Part shown: piece after piece, positions 52,745 to 61,299 of the stretch
How the letters are laid out: each line of letters begins with the position of its first letter
How positions within the stretch are numbered: the stretch's first letter is position 1
NCBI RefSeq assembly: GCF_010092505.1
Contig: NZ_CP048021.1
Coordinates: 1,984,001-2,048,000 of the forward strand
Reading direction: 5' to 3'
Origin: Virgibacillus sp. MSP4-1
GTDB lineage: Bacteria; Bacillota; Bacilli; Bacillales; Alkalibacillaceae
DNA: 64,000 nt
Position numbers and translations under genes: made by a program
The notes under the pieces: generated by a model
The model's database searches: none
What the model was told of the DNA's origin: nothing
Seen by the model: only the letters and a program-made list of their open reading frames with translations

Positions 52745-53738
52745 AGCTGTACTCCTCCCCATACTTGGCTTTATGGATGTCCTCTTTGTATAAAATGGAT
52801 GAAGGTGTATATTGAACAGGCTCAACATACTTGCTGTTACCCGCTTCTAAAAGAAGATCAATTCCGGTTTTTCCCATTCTGTACGGATGCTGAACGATGG
52901 TCGCATCGATCATTCCATTTCTCATTAAATCCAGCGTCTTCGGCAGGGTATCGAACGTCACAATATATGGGTTCTGCTGTCTGTTCGTCTGCGTAATCGC
53001 CTGGGAAATCCCGATCCCGGCCAATACGTTCGTTCCAAAGAAACCATTAATCTCTGAATGTTTTTTCAAAGCCTGATAGGTGGCCTGGGCAGCTCCAACA
53101 ATGGAAATATTGGATTCCTCAATGGTTATCACCTGTATCCGTTCTTCATGTTCAATCGCCTTCTGAAAGCCTTCTATGCGCTTTTGCTGATTAAGGGATT
53201 CCGAGCGTCCGATAACGATGGCAACCTTTTGTTTACCCGTTGTCTCCTTCACAAAGGCCTCTCCAGCCAGATAACCCGCACGAAAATTATCCGTGCCTAC
53301 ATAGGCATTCCGCTCACTTTTTGGATTATCCGCATCCACGGTGACGACAGGAATTCCTTTTTCCCGGGCCAGATGAACCAGTTCGACAAAACGTTCTCCT
53401 TCCATTCCCTGTGTCAGGATTCCGTCCACCTTCGCATCAATCGCCTTATCCAGTGTCCGGAACTGCTCCTCCTCACTGGTCTGGGCACCTCCCACGTATT
53501 CCAGATAGGCATGATGCTGTTCGGCTGTCTCCATGGCTCCCTCTCTGACCAGTTGCCAGTACTCACTTCCTTTTTCTTCAGGAATAAGGACAAAATGATA
53601 GTCATAATCCTGGGCATTGGATACCTCCATCTGATCTAAGTGAAACGTCTGCTTGCCAAAATACAGCATATAGCCAAAACAAATTATAAATAGCAGAAAA
53701 CCTATCGAATAGACTAAATAAACGGAAATATCCTTCAT
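52725..53738 (-). CDS. Membrane-anchored sugar-binding sensor protein
   Basis: A 337-residue type I periplasmic-binding protein held by an N-terminal transmembrane anchor (VYLVYSIGFLLFIICFGYML) rather than a lipobox. The binding fold is clear: HFVLIPEEKGSEYWQLVREG, IDAKVDGILTQGMEGERF, GIPVVTVDADNPKSERNAYV GTDNF, and FFGTNVLAGIGISQAI. It has no permease partner and overlaps the kinase gene, so it probably senses the sugar and signals to the kinase, as XylFII does with LytS in clostridia. I chose ATG 53738, eight bases after AAGG. Confidence 0.9.
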   Translation of the reverse strand: MKDISVYLVYSIGFLLFIICFGYMLYFGKQTFHLDQMEVSNAQDYDYHFVLIPEEKGSEYWQLVREGAMETAEQHHAYLEYVGGAQTSEEEQFRTLDKAIDAKVDGILTQGMEGERFVELVHLAREKGIPVVTVDADNPKSERNAYVGTDNFRAGYLAGEAFVKETTGKQKVAIVIGRSESLNQQKRIEGFQKAIEHEERIQVITIEESNISIVGAAQATYQALKKHSEINGFFGTNVLAGIGISQAITQTNRQQNPYIVTFDTLPKTLDLMRNGMIDATIVQHPYRMGKTGIDLLLEAGNSKYVEPVQYTPSSILYKEDIHKAKYGEEYSYEINSQ

Positions 53739-53758
53739 CCTCATCACCTTCTAGTTCA

Positions 53759-55273
53759 CTAAAGCGTTTGCAAAAATCGCTGAAACGCACGTCTTCCTTC
53801 TGTATTCTTTTTAAACACTCCGGCATGCTCGAGGACGGTCTGAAACACCTTACCTGTCTCCTGCTTTAGCATCGAGTTGATATTTTCCAGGCCGGACCTA
53901 TCATAAGTTTCCATAAGATGTCGTGCCCAAGCGCTATGTTTTTGTGTATCAGGATCCTTCCTGATTTGGGATAGGGCATCTGGTCCGGAGAGATAATCAG
54001 CCAGTTTTTCCAGTTCATCCTTCAGACGGCCGGGCAAAACAGCCAGACCCATGACCTCTATTAAACCAATATTCTCTCTTTTCATGTGATGGACCTGCTC
54101 ATGGGGATGAAAAATTCCGAGCGGATGCGCCTCGCTTGTGCGGTTGTTGCGCAGCACGAGATCAAGTTCAAAAAAATCATCTCTGCGCCGTGCGATAGGC
54201 GTAATTGTGTTGTGACGCTCTCCATTCGTTTCCTTCCTAATTCCTGCCTCAGGATCCTCATAATCCATCCAGTTCTGCAAAATATGATCCGCTGCAGCTG
54301 TAAGGTCAGCCTGGGAGACTGCCTGGAGCCGAATGACAGACATCGGCCAATGAAGAATTCCCGCCTTCACTTCAGGAAAGTTTCCCATCCGAAAAGTTTC
54401 TTCATAACCGGCTTCAGCCATAGGAAATTCATGCTGCCCTCCCTGATAATGGTCATGATTTAAAATGGAACCCCCTACTATTGGTAAATCCGCATTGGAC
54501 CCGAGGAAAAAATGAGGAAACTGCTCCACAAAAGCGAGCAATCTCCGGAATGTCGCTGCCGATATTTTCATCGGACGGTGCTCTTCCGAAAATACGATGG
54601 CGTGCTGGTGATAATAGACATAGGGAGAATACTGAAGATACCATTGCTCCCCATCGAGCGATACAGGAATAATCCTGTGATTCTGCCGGGCGGGGTGCTG
54701 ACTGCGCCCGGAATAGCCCACATTGTCCTTACACAGCACACAGGCGGGATAGTTGGCATTATCCTCCTTTGCCCTGACTACATCCCGGGGATCCTTTTCC
54801 GGCTTGGACAGATTGATGGTGATTTCCAGTTCCCCATAAGGCGTCCTGCTGAACCAATGCTCGTTCCGCTTCACACGATTGGTCCGGATATAATTGACAT
54901 CCCGGCTCAGCTGATAAAAATAATCGGTCGCCCGTTCGACACCATACTGGGAACGGATTTTCTCAAATGTATGAATGACCGTTGACGGGTGAGGAACGAA
55001 AATCCCCATTAATCTGGTATCCAGGAGGTCACGTTCACTAACCGTATCCGGCGACAATCGTCCATGCTCCGCCGCCCAGTCCAGAATCGATTCCAAAACA
55101 GGGACAGGATTTTGAAGCTGCTCTTTCTCCACTTCAATCCTTACCCAGTTCTGCAGGTCTAAAGCGTCCAGCAGCTGATTGCGGACAAATTCCACATCCC
55201 ATTTTTCAATTAGTCCTTTTTCAAGTCCGTATTGGATTAAACGCTCCAGCTCTTTATAAATATTGATGCTCAT
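53759..55273 (-). CDS. galT: UDP-glucose--hexose-1-phosphate uridylyltransferase, type 2
   Basis: The Leloir enzyme that swaps UMP between UDP-glucose and galactose-1-phosphate. It is the long bacillar type II GalT (504 residues). The substrate region has VVRAKEDNANYPACVLCKDN and the nucleophile His region SILNHDHYQGGQHEFPMAEA. The start ATG 55273 lies six bases after GGGAGG; the upstream ATG at 55306 lacks a ribosome site. It follows galE across a terminator-like hairpin. The sensor gene starts 20 bases downstream. Confidence 0.95.
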   Translation of the reverse strand: MSINIYKELERLIQYGLEKGLIEKWDVEFVRNQLLDALDLQNWVRIEVEKEQLQNPVPVLESILDWAAEHGRLSPDTVSERDLLDTRLMGIFVPHPSTVIHTFEKIRSQYGVERATDYFYQLSRDVNYIRTNRVKRNEHWFSRTPYGELEITINLSKPEKDPRDVVRAKEDNANYPACVLCKDNVGYSGRSQHPARQNHRIIPVSLDGEQWYLQYSPYVYYHQHAIVFSEEHRPMKISAATFRRLLAFVEQFPHFFLGSNADLPIVGGSILNHDHYQGGQHEFPMAEAGYEETFRMGNFPEVKAGILHWPMSVIRLQAVSQADLTAAADHILQNWMDYEDPEAGIRKETNGERHNTITPIARRRDDFFELDLVLRNNRTSEAHPLGIFHPHEQVHHMKRENIGLIEVMGLAVLPGRLKDELEKLADYLSGPDALSQIRKDPDTQKHSAWARHLMETYDRSGLENINSMLKQETGKVFQTVLEHAGVFKKNTEGRRAFQRFLQTL

Positions 55274-55326
55274 CTGAAGCCTCCCTTTCTTGTGGGATTT
55301 TGCCAAATAGCTTCCTTCGCTTATTT

Positions 55327-55354
55327 ACAAAAAAAGCCCCAAAATCACGGGGCC
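55327..55354 (-). terminator. Terminator-like hairpin between galE and galT
   Basis: Minus strand GGCCCC and GGGGCT arms with an eight-base loop and seven T. It may attenuate galT relative to galE. Confidence 0.82.
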
Positions 55355-55380
55355 TCATTCCATCTCATTCCTATCTGCCA

Positions 55381-56370
55381 TTAATCCTCATAGCCACCGG
55401 GATGATTCCTGAACCAGTTCCAGGCAGAGCCAACCATCTCATTTAGACTCTCACGCTTTGGATTCCACCCGAGGATTTTCTTCGCTTTGTCTGATGAAGC
55501 CACCAGTTTAGCCGGATCACCTGCACGACGCGGGGCTACCTCAGCAGGAATCTCCTTCCCTGTTACCTCGCGGGCCGTTTCAATAACCTCTTTTACACTA
55601 AAGCCCTGGCCGCTTCCCAGATTGAAGGCACCACTTTCACCACCAGCTTTCAGGTTCTCAAGAGCAAGGATATGGGCATCGGCTAAATCGGTCACATGAA
55701 TATAATCCCGCACACAGGTACCATCAGGTGTATCATAGTCATCCCCGAAAATGGAAATGCTGTCCCGATTCCCCAAAGCAACCTGCAAAATAATCGGAAT
55801 AAGGTGGGTTTCCGGAGAGTGATCCTCTCCCAGCAGTCCATTGGTATGGGCGCCCGCCACATTGAAGTAACGAAGCGCTGTGTACTTCAGCCCATGAGCC
55901 TGAGCGGACCATTTCATCATTTTTTCGATAGCAAGTTTCGTCTCCCCATAAGGATTGGTTGGTTCCGTCGGGTCCGACTCGAGAATCGGAATATGTTTCG
56001 GTTCGCCATAAACGGCTGCTGTGGATGAAAAGACAATCGTATCCACGCTAAACGTTTTCATCGTCTGCAGCAGCTTTAAAGCTCCATAAACGTTATTATC
56101 GTAATAGCTAAGAGGCTGTTCGACACTTTCTCCTACAAGAGAGTTGGCTGCAAAGTGAACGACTGCTTCAATTTCATTCTCCTCAAAAACCTTATGTAAA
56201 AAATCCTCATCACGAAGATCTCCACTGTAAAATTTTGCTTTGTTCAGCACGGCCTTTTGATGACCCTTCTGAAGGTTGTCAATGATAATCACTTCATAAC
56301 CCTTATCTAAAAGTTCAATCGCGGTGTGACTGCCTACATATCCAGCGCCACCAGTTACCAACACGGACAT
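55381..56370 (-). CDS. galE: UDP-glucose 4-epimerase
   Basis: Converts UDP-galactose and UDP-glucose with bound NAD. It has 329 residues with the Rossmann motif VTGGAGYVGSHTAIEL at the N-terminus, catalytic Ser/Tyr/Lys (SSTAAVYG and NPYGETKLAIE) and the substrate region GDDYDTPDGTCVRDYIHVTD. ATG 56370 is nine bases after AGGAGG; a frame from 56409 adds an unlikely MNEDRN extension. It lies 50 bases after galK. Confidence 0.97.
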   Translation of the reverse strand: MSVLVTGGAGYVGSHTAIELLDKGYEVIIIDNLQKGHQKAVLNKAKFYSGDLRDEDFLHKVFEENEIEAVVHFAANSLVGESVEQPLSYYDNNVYGALKLLQTMKTFSVDTIVFSSTAAVYGEPKHIPILESDPTEPTNPYGETKLAIEKMMKWSAQAHGLKYTALRYFNVAGAHTNGLLGEDHSPETHLIPIILQVALGNRDSISIFGDDYDTPDGTCVRDYIHVTDLADAHILALENLKAGGESGAFNLGSGQGFSVKEVIETAREVTGKEIPAEVAPRRAGDPAKLVASSDKAKKILGWNPKRESLNEMVGSAWNWFRNHPGGYED

Positions 56371-56420
56371 TTTCACATTCCTCCTGTATATATTGCGATC
56401 TTCATTCATCTATCATTATT

Positions 56421-57578
56421 TTAGAGCTCGTGCGCCCCATCTGCAATGGCTACAGCGTAAAAATATGGCTCCAGGCCGGTTTGTTCCCGATATTTCCGGG
56501 ACACATTCCTGATAAATTCCTCCTGCCTGGATGATTCCACCACGTTCACCGTACAGCCGCCAAAGCCCGCACCTGTCATTCGGGCACCAAGCGCTCCGTA
56601 CTCCCAGGCTGCTTCCACTAATGCGTCCAGCTCCGGACCTGTCACTTCATAGTCATCCCGCAAAGATTGATGAGACTCATTCATTAACTGCCCAAAACGT
56701 CCGATATCCCCGTTCACGAGCGCATGATGGGCATGAAGGGTGCGCTCATTTTCTGAAATCGCATGGCGGGCCCGCTTCCGGTCTGTCTTATCAGGAATCA
56801 TATCTTCACACTGCCGGAATTCATCAAGAGTCAGGTCACACAGATTCTGAACATTATACGCCTGCTGCAGCGCCTGTAATGCCCGTTCACATTCCTGCCT
56901 GCGCTCATTGTATTTTGAGTCAGCCAGTCCCCTCTGTTTATTCGTATTGGCAATCATTAGGGTCAGTCCATCAAGTTTAATTGGACTGTAGGAATACGCA
57001 AAAGTCTTGCAATCTAGTAGTACGGCATGATCCTGTTTCCCAAATCCTATTGAAAATTGATCCATAATTCCGCAATGAACCCCGACAAATTCGTTTTCTG
57101 CCTTTTGCGCCATTTTCACAAGCTCCAGCATCTCCAAATTAAAGGAAAATAACTGATTGACCAACACAGCTGTGGCCAGTTCAATGGATGCTGAGGAGGA
57201 TAGTCCTGCACCATTGGGGATATTTCCTTCAAACACGATCTCCAACCCTGAATCAAGTGTGTATCCCGCCTGCTGAAACTGTGCCACGACCCCTTTGGGA
57301 TAATTCCCCCAGTCATCCTCGTCCCGGAAATATAGATGTTCCAGGTCAAATTCGATCAGGTTCCGGTCAGGAAAATTAACTGAATACATTTGAACCTTCA
57401 GATCCGGACGCTTACGGACAGTTGCATAAGTCCCAATGTTTAAGGCACACGGAAATACATGACCTCCATTGTAATCCGTATGCTCACCGATGACATTGAC
57501 ACGTCCAGGGGCAAAAAATCTGCGTGTGTTTTCCAGACTGCCAAATAATCTCTGGAAAGCTGAATCTCGATTCTCCAT
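56421..57578 (-). CDS. galK: Galactokinase
   Basis: Phosphorylates galactose at C1 with ATP. The galactose-binding signature GRVNVIGEHTDYNGGHVFPC is near the N-terminus. The GHMP ATP motif is PNGAGLSSSASIELA (about 124-138), and the C-terminal motif is GARMTGAGFGGCTVNVV. About 385 residues. The start is uncertain between ATG 57578 and a GTG three codons upstream; both lie close to GAGGAG. It is downstream of msmX and upstream of galE. Confidence 0.96.
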   Translation of the reverse strand: MENRDSAFQRLFGSLENTRRFFAPGRVNVIGEHTDYNGGHVFPCALNIGTYATVRKRPDLKVQMYSVNFPDRNLIEFDLEHLYFRDEDDWGNYPKGVVAQFQQAGYTLDSGLEIVFEGNIPNGAGLSSSASIELATAVLVNQLFSFNLEMLELVKMAQKAENEFVGVHCGIMDQFSIGFGKQDHAVLLDCKTFAYSYSPIKLDGLTLMIANTNKQRGLADSKYNERRQECERALQALQQAYNVQNLCDLTLDEFRQCEDMIPDKTDRKRARHAISENERTLHAHHALVNGDIGRFGQLMNESHQSLRDDYEVTGPELDALVEAAWEYGALGARMTGAGFGGCTVNVVESSRQEEFIRNVSRKYREQTGLEPYFYAVAIADGAHEL

Positions 57579-57644
57579 GCTCCTCACCCGCCTTTTTCTT
57601 AATCAGACCTCCGTCCAGACTTACGGGAGGCTGTCTCCATTTAA

Positions 57645-58748
57645 TTAGGAATCAATCCGTTCTTCCGTTTCTTTGTCAAAGAAGTGAGCCTTATTCATGT
57701 CAAAGGCAAGCTGAATCGTTTCTCCGCCCTGAAGATCTGTACGGGAGTCCACGCGAGCGACAAATTCCTGCTCTCCCACCTTTGAATATAAAATCGTCTC
57801 AGAACCCATCAGCTCTGCCACTTCAATTTTGGCTGATATGGCTGTTTCAGGGGAGGCTTCCAGAAAGGCTGTATCGTCATGGATATGCTCCGGACGAGTA
57901 CCGAGAATCACTTCCTTCCCCACAAGCTCTTTTTCTTTTAAAACCTCCAGGCGCTCTTGCGGAACTTTTATCTTCTTATCCTCCACCTGCAGAAATGCAT
58001 CCTCTGTTAAAGTACCTTCCAGAAAGTTCATGGCCGGCGATCCGATAAATCCACCGACAAACATGTTATTCGGCTGATCATAAACCTCTTTCGGAGAGCC
58101 GACCTGCTGAATGACCCCATCCTTCATCACCACAAGTCTGGTTGCCATCGTCATGGCCTCCGTCTGATCATGGGTAACATAGATGGTCGTCGTCCGCAGG
58201 CGCTGATGAAGCTTCTGAATTTCTGCACGCATTTGAACACGCAGCTTAGCATCCAGGTTCGACAAGGGCTCATCCATCAAAAACACCTTGGCATCACGGA
58301 CAATCGCACGACCTAAAGCCACACGCTGACGCTGACCGCCTGACAGAGCCTTAGGTTTTCGCTTTAAATAATCCTCAAGCCCCAGGATTTTCGCTGCTTC
58401 CTGAACACGCTCATCAATTTCTTTTTTATTAAATTTCCGCAGCTTTAATCCAAAAGCCATATTGTCATAAACATTCATATGGGGATAAAGGGCATAATTC
58501 TGAAAAACCATCGCAATATCCCGGTCTTTCGGGGTCACATCATTCATACGCTTATCATCAATATAAAGATCCCCATCGGTAATTTCCTCCAGCCCCGCAA
58601 TCATACGAAGAGTGGTTGATTTTCCACAGCCGGACGGACCGACAAACACAATAAACTCCTTGTCCTTAATATCCAGACTAAAATCTTTCACTGCCTCTAC
58701 ATCTCCATCATAAACCTTGTACACATGATCCAGTTTTACATCTGCCAT
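57645..58748 (-). CDS. msmX: Multi-sugar ABC transporter ATPase (MsmX/UgpC type)
   Basis: A 367-residue ATPase that energises several CUT1 importers. It has Walker A GPSGCGKSTTLRMIAGLEEI (about 37-56), signature LSGGQRQRVALGRAIVRDAK, Walker B VFLMDEPLSNLDAKLRVQMR and a C-terminal TOBE regulatory domain (about 240-367). The two CUT1 permeases in this locus have no ATPase of their own, so this is the likely partner. The ATG at 58748 follows GAGGAGG. A partial cre (58768-58781) suggests carbon catabolite control. Confidence 0.94.
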   Translation of the reverse strand: MADVKLDHVYKVYDGDVEAVKDFSLDIKDKEFIVFVGPSGCGKSTTLRMIAGLEEITDGDLYIDDKRMNDVTPKDRDIAMVFQNYALYPHMNVYDNMAFGLKLRKFNKKEIDERVQEAAKILGLEDYLKRKPKALSGGQRQRVALGRAIVRDAKVFLMDEPLSNLDAKLRVQMRAEIQKLHQRLRTTTIYVTHDQTEAMTMATRLVVMKDGVIQQVGSPKEVYDQPNNMFVGGFIGSPAMNFLEGTLTEDAFLQVEDKKIKVPQERLEVLKEKELVGKEVILGTRPEHIHDDTAFLEASPETAISAKIEVAELMGSETILYSKVGEQEFVARVDSRTDLQGGETIQLAFDMNKAHFFDKETEERIDS

Positions 58749-58767
58749 TGGTTCGCCTCCTCTATTA

Positions 58768-58781
58768 TGTAAACGCTTTTT
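58768..58781 (+). promoter_or_regulatory. Partial cre box upstream of msmX
   Basis: TGTAAACGCTTTTT matches the cre consensus at 12 of 14 positions, 20 bases before the msmX start codon on the opposite reading strand. Confidence 0.5.
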
Positions 58782-58978
58782 TTATCTTACTATCAGTCTA
58801 CGGAACTATTACAGGAAACGAAATAGACAGTGTGCACAAAAATATCCGGAAGATTTGTGCAGGCTGCCTTAACAGGGATTTTATTTAATCAGAATTCTGG
58901 TGCAGGAGGAGAGTGATATAAGCGGGGGATTGAGGCAGAGCAAATATAAAGTTGAGGGTACAGGTGGCTCGTATGACA

Positions 58979-59026
58979 GCAAAAATCCCTTTCGGCCATT
59001 TTATTAAATGATCAGAAAGGGATTAC
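58979..59026 (-). terminator. Terminator of the micro-ORF transcript
   Basis: Minus strand: AATCCCTTTC and GAAAGGGATT with a long AT-rich loop, then TTTTGC. The fourth micro-ORF stop (59023) overlaps its first arm. Confidence 0.75.
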
Positions 59027-59052
59027 TCATCAACCTTGTTTAATGTATCCAT
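59023..59052 (-). CDS. Micro-ORF 4 (9 residues)
   Basis: Would encode MDTLNKVDE. Its ATG overlaps the stop of micro-ORF 3 by one base (TGATG), and GGAGGT lies 12 bases upstream inside that frame. Very short; support is only the coupling and ribosome site. Confidence 0.3.
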   Translation of the reverse strand: MDTLNKVDE

Positions 59053-59093
59053 CAGAACCTTACAACCTCCATACGGTCATTTTTTATAATCAT
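59052..59093 (-). CDS. Micro-ORF 3 (13 residues)
   Basis: Would encode MIIKNDRMEVVRF. GGAGGTGAGGAACA precedes the ATG at 59093, one of the best ribosome sites in the region. No family is known to me. Confidence 0.4.
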   Translation of the reverse strand: MIIKNDRMEVVRF

Positions 59094-59124
59094 TGTTCCT
59101 CACCTCCATTGAATCGTAAATGGT

Positions 59125-59172
59125 TTATAATCTTCTTGACTCCATTAAACTTTCCATTTCATAGATATTCAT
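59125..59172 (-). CDS. Micro-ORF 2 (15 residues)
   Basis: Would encode MNIYEMESLMESRRL. AAGGAG lies at proper distance before ATG 59172. The peptide resembles micro-ORF 1 (IYE-E-L-[K/R]R pattern), suggesting tandem duplication. Confidence 0.45.
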   Translation of the reverse strand: MNIYEMESLMESRRL

Positions 59173-59207
59173 TTCCATGCTCCTTTCTTTTTTGAAATTC
59201 CCTACCG

Positions 59208-59264
59208 TTACTTGACCCGTTTATCTTTGATCAGCCGTTCCAGTTCATAAATCGTATACTGCAT
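59208..59264 (-). CDS. Micro-ORF 1 (18 residues)
   Basis: Would encode MQYTIYELERLIKDKRVK, an amphipathic helical peptide. GAGGTG lies six bases before ATG 59264, and a promoter-like TTAAGC, 17 bases, TATACT sits about 30 bases further upstream. With micro-ORFs 2-4 and the terminator at 58979 it forms a possible short polycistronic RNA. Confidence 0.45.
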   Translation of the reverse strand: MQYTIYELERLIKDKRVK

Positions 59265-59294
59265 GTTTCTCACCTCTTGTAACTTGATGAGTTT

Positions 59295-59323
59295 AGTATA
59301 CGTTCTCCACGTGTTTTGCTTAA
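59295..59323 (-). promoter_or_regulatory. Putative sigma-A promoter of the micro-ORF transcript
   Basis: Minus strand TTAAGC, 17 bases, TATACT. The -10 is good and the -35 is weak. Confidence 0.45.
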
Positions 59324-59421
59324 CGGCAGGCAGCACGAAATTCGTTCAGCCTGAAGACCGATATGGTGATAGGACCATTGTTCAATTAGCCATACATTCC
59401 ATCGTACATTTCGCAACATAT

Positions 59422-59455
59422 AAAAAAAGCTCAGAGTTTCTCATGAGCTTTTTTT
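59422..59455. terminator. Terminator of the NagZ-like gene
   Basis: AAAAAAAGCTCA and TGAGCTTTTTTT form the stem; T runs occur on both strands. It lies 27 bases after the stop on the minus strand. Confidence 0.88.
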
Positions 59456-59481
59456 CGTCGGTTATTTATTTTTCTCAAGCG

Positions 59482-61182
59482 TTACTGGGATTCTGCTGTT
59501 ATCTTTTTTATTTTTTTGTTAAGGGATGAAATATCCGGTATACTTATCTGGTTATTCGAAAGATGATACTTTTCTTTGATTTTCATTATTCGGAATACGG
59601 AATTGTCTATTCTTTGTTCGGAAATTTCTCCATTTTTCACCGCTCGCTTTAAAGCGTTGAGTATTGCTATCTGTTGATCTTTGTGATAAGCAGCCATGAC
59701 AACGTCCGCACCTGCTTTTACAGATTCCACTGCCGCCCTGTCAATAGAATAGTTGTTTTCAATGGCTCCCATCGTCATATCATCCGTGATAATGAGGCCG
59801 TTAAAATCCAATTCTCCCCTTAACATATTGGTGATGATCCTTGATGACATAGATGAGGGATACTTTGCATTTAAAGCTGGTGTAAGCATATGAGTAACCA
59901 TTACAACATCTGCACCTTGTTCAATAGCATTCTTATAAGGAAGCCAATCATGATGTTCTAAATATTCATTGCCAAATTCAAGAGTCGGTAAATTTTGATG
60001 GGCATCCACACTTACACTTCCATATCCCGGGAAGTGTTTAACAACGGATATGACATTTTCGGATTGTAAACCTTTCATCGTAGCAATGCCCAGTCGACTG
60101 ACAACCTCTGGATTTCCTCCAAAAGAACGTTCTCCAATTACAGAGGACTCAGGGTCTTTAATCACATCAAGGACTGGTGCAAAATTCATATTAAAACCTA
60201 AAGAGTGCGTTTCCTTCCCAAGAGTCTCCCCCACACGATAGGATAGATCAGCATCCTTTTTCCTGCCGATCGTAAAATTAGATGGCATCGGTAAAATTGG
60301 GGGTGGCATTCTTTCAACCGCTCCACCTTCCTGATCTACACTTATAAATAAAGGAAGAGACGGATTTGCCTGCTGATTAATGCTTTTCAATTCATTTGTT
60401 AGTTTTACCGTCTGATTTGGACTTTTTATATTTTTCCCATATAGAATGATTCCGCCGACACGTTCTTCTTGAATCATAGTCTTCACGTCATTCCCCACGG
60501 ATTGTCCATTCATACCTATAAGTAGCATTTGGCCGATTTTTTCATCTAACGACAGGCTATTTAGTTTACCTGATAGAGAATGGTCAGCAATCTTTGAGTC
60601 ATAAATTGAAATATGATCGACTGACGGGTTCTGGTTATCGGCTGTCGGTTGATTTACAATCCACTTTAACTCATTTCCATTATTTAATGAATAAACCAGA
60701 ATATTTTGATGTACTTCATTAGAATCATAGGATAACACCTGCTTCGGATTACCCATTACTTTTTTTATATCCTTTAAGTGAATTTCGTTTAATTCCGGTT
60801 TGTAGGAACGAATATCAAAAATAGGCGAATGTCTGTAATAACCAACCGTTATGTTTTGAGTATTATAGGAGGCGTATAAACCAACCTTTGTTTGACTTAT
60901 GTTTTCTGGATTTCCCCATTTTTCCTTGAGTGCGCTCAGATCTGTCTCCCCCACTTTAAAGGACTCATAAGGCAATTGGCCCGTATTTGCAGCTTTTATA
61001 ATTTCTTGTATACGATCTTCTGCTTTTGGTGTTTGCGGAGATTCAGTTATAGGTTCCTTTGTATCAGAGGAATCTGTGCCCGTCGCATCCTGAGTGTTCG
61101 AATCAGAGCTGTGCGAAAAATAGAACCAAGCAGCAAATAGTAAAATAAAGATGGAAATAAGTAAAAATATGAAACGTTTCAA
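59482..61182 (-). CDS. nagZ: DUF4309-like/beta-N-acetylhexosaminidase (GH3, NagZ-type) fusion
   Basis: A 566-residue membrane-anchored protein. The N-terminal anchor is KRFIFLLISIFILLFAAWFY, then a polar Ser/Thr/Asp linker. The next roughly 130 residues (LKEKWGNPENISQTKVGLYA, IKKVMGNPKQVLSYDSNE, VDHISIYDSK) resemble the DUF4309/YjgB repeat. The GH3 domain follows: DEKIGQMLLIGMNG, KHFPGYGSVSVDAHQNLP with the Asp-His pair, and IITDDMTMGAIEN with the nucleophile Asp. It would cleave GlcNAc from muropeptides outside the cell. I chose TTG 61182, nine bases after AGGAG; the ATG at 61191 is too close. Confidence 0.9.
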   Translation of the reverse strand: MKRFIFLLISIFILLFAAWFYFSHSSDSNTQDATGTDSSDTKEPITESPQTPKAEDRIQEIIKAANTGQLPYESFKVGETDLSALKEKWGNPENISQTKVGLYASYNTQNITVGYYRHSPIFDIRSYKPELNEIHLKDIKKVMGNPKQVLSYDSNEVHQNILVYSLNNGNELKWIVNQPTADNQNPSVDHISIYDSKIADHSLSGKLNSLSLDEKIGQMLLIGMNGQSVGNDVKTMIQEERVGGIILYGKNIKSPNQTVKLTNELKSINQQANPSLPLFISVDQEGGAVERMPPPILPMPSNFTIGRKKDADLSYRVGETLGKETHSLGFNMNFAPVLDVIKDPESSVIGERSFGGNPEVVSRLGIATMKGLQSENVISVVKHFPGYGSVSVDAHQNLPTLEFGNEYLEHHDWLPYKNAIEQGADVVMVTHMLTPALNAKYPSSMSSRIITNMLRGELDFNGLIITDDMTMGAIENNYSIDRAAVESVKAGADVVMAAYHKDQQIAILNALKRAVKNGEISEQRIDNSVFRIMKIKEKYHLSNNQISIPDISSLNKKIKKITAESQ

Positions 61183-61299
61183 AATAAGCATCTCCTGTAA
61201 AAGTTAAGATATATAATGATTTTTTTTCATGGCTTAAAAACTGGAGTACGAAACACGATAAGATTTGTGACTGATTTCTTTTGTAACCTGAATAAGTGA

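Noticed and set aside
52745-52828. N-terminal extension of the YesM-type kinase
   Set aside because: The segment is inside the sensor gene; ATG 52744 has the ribosome site and directly precedes the first TM helix.
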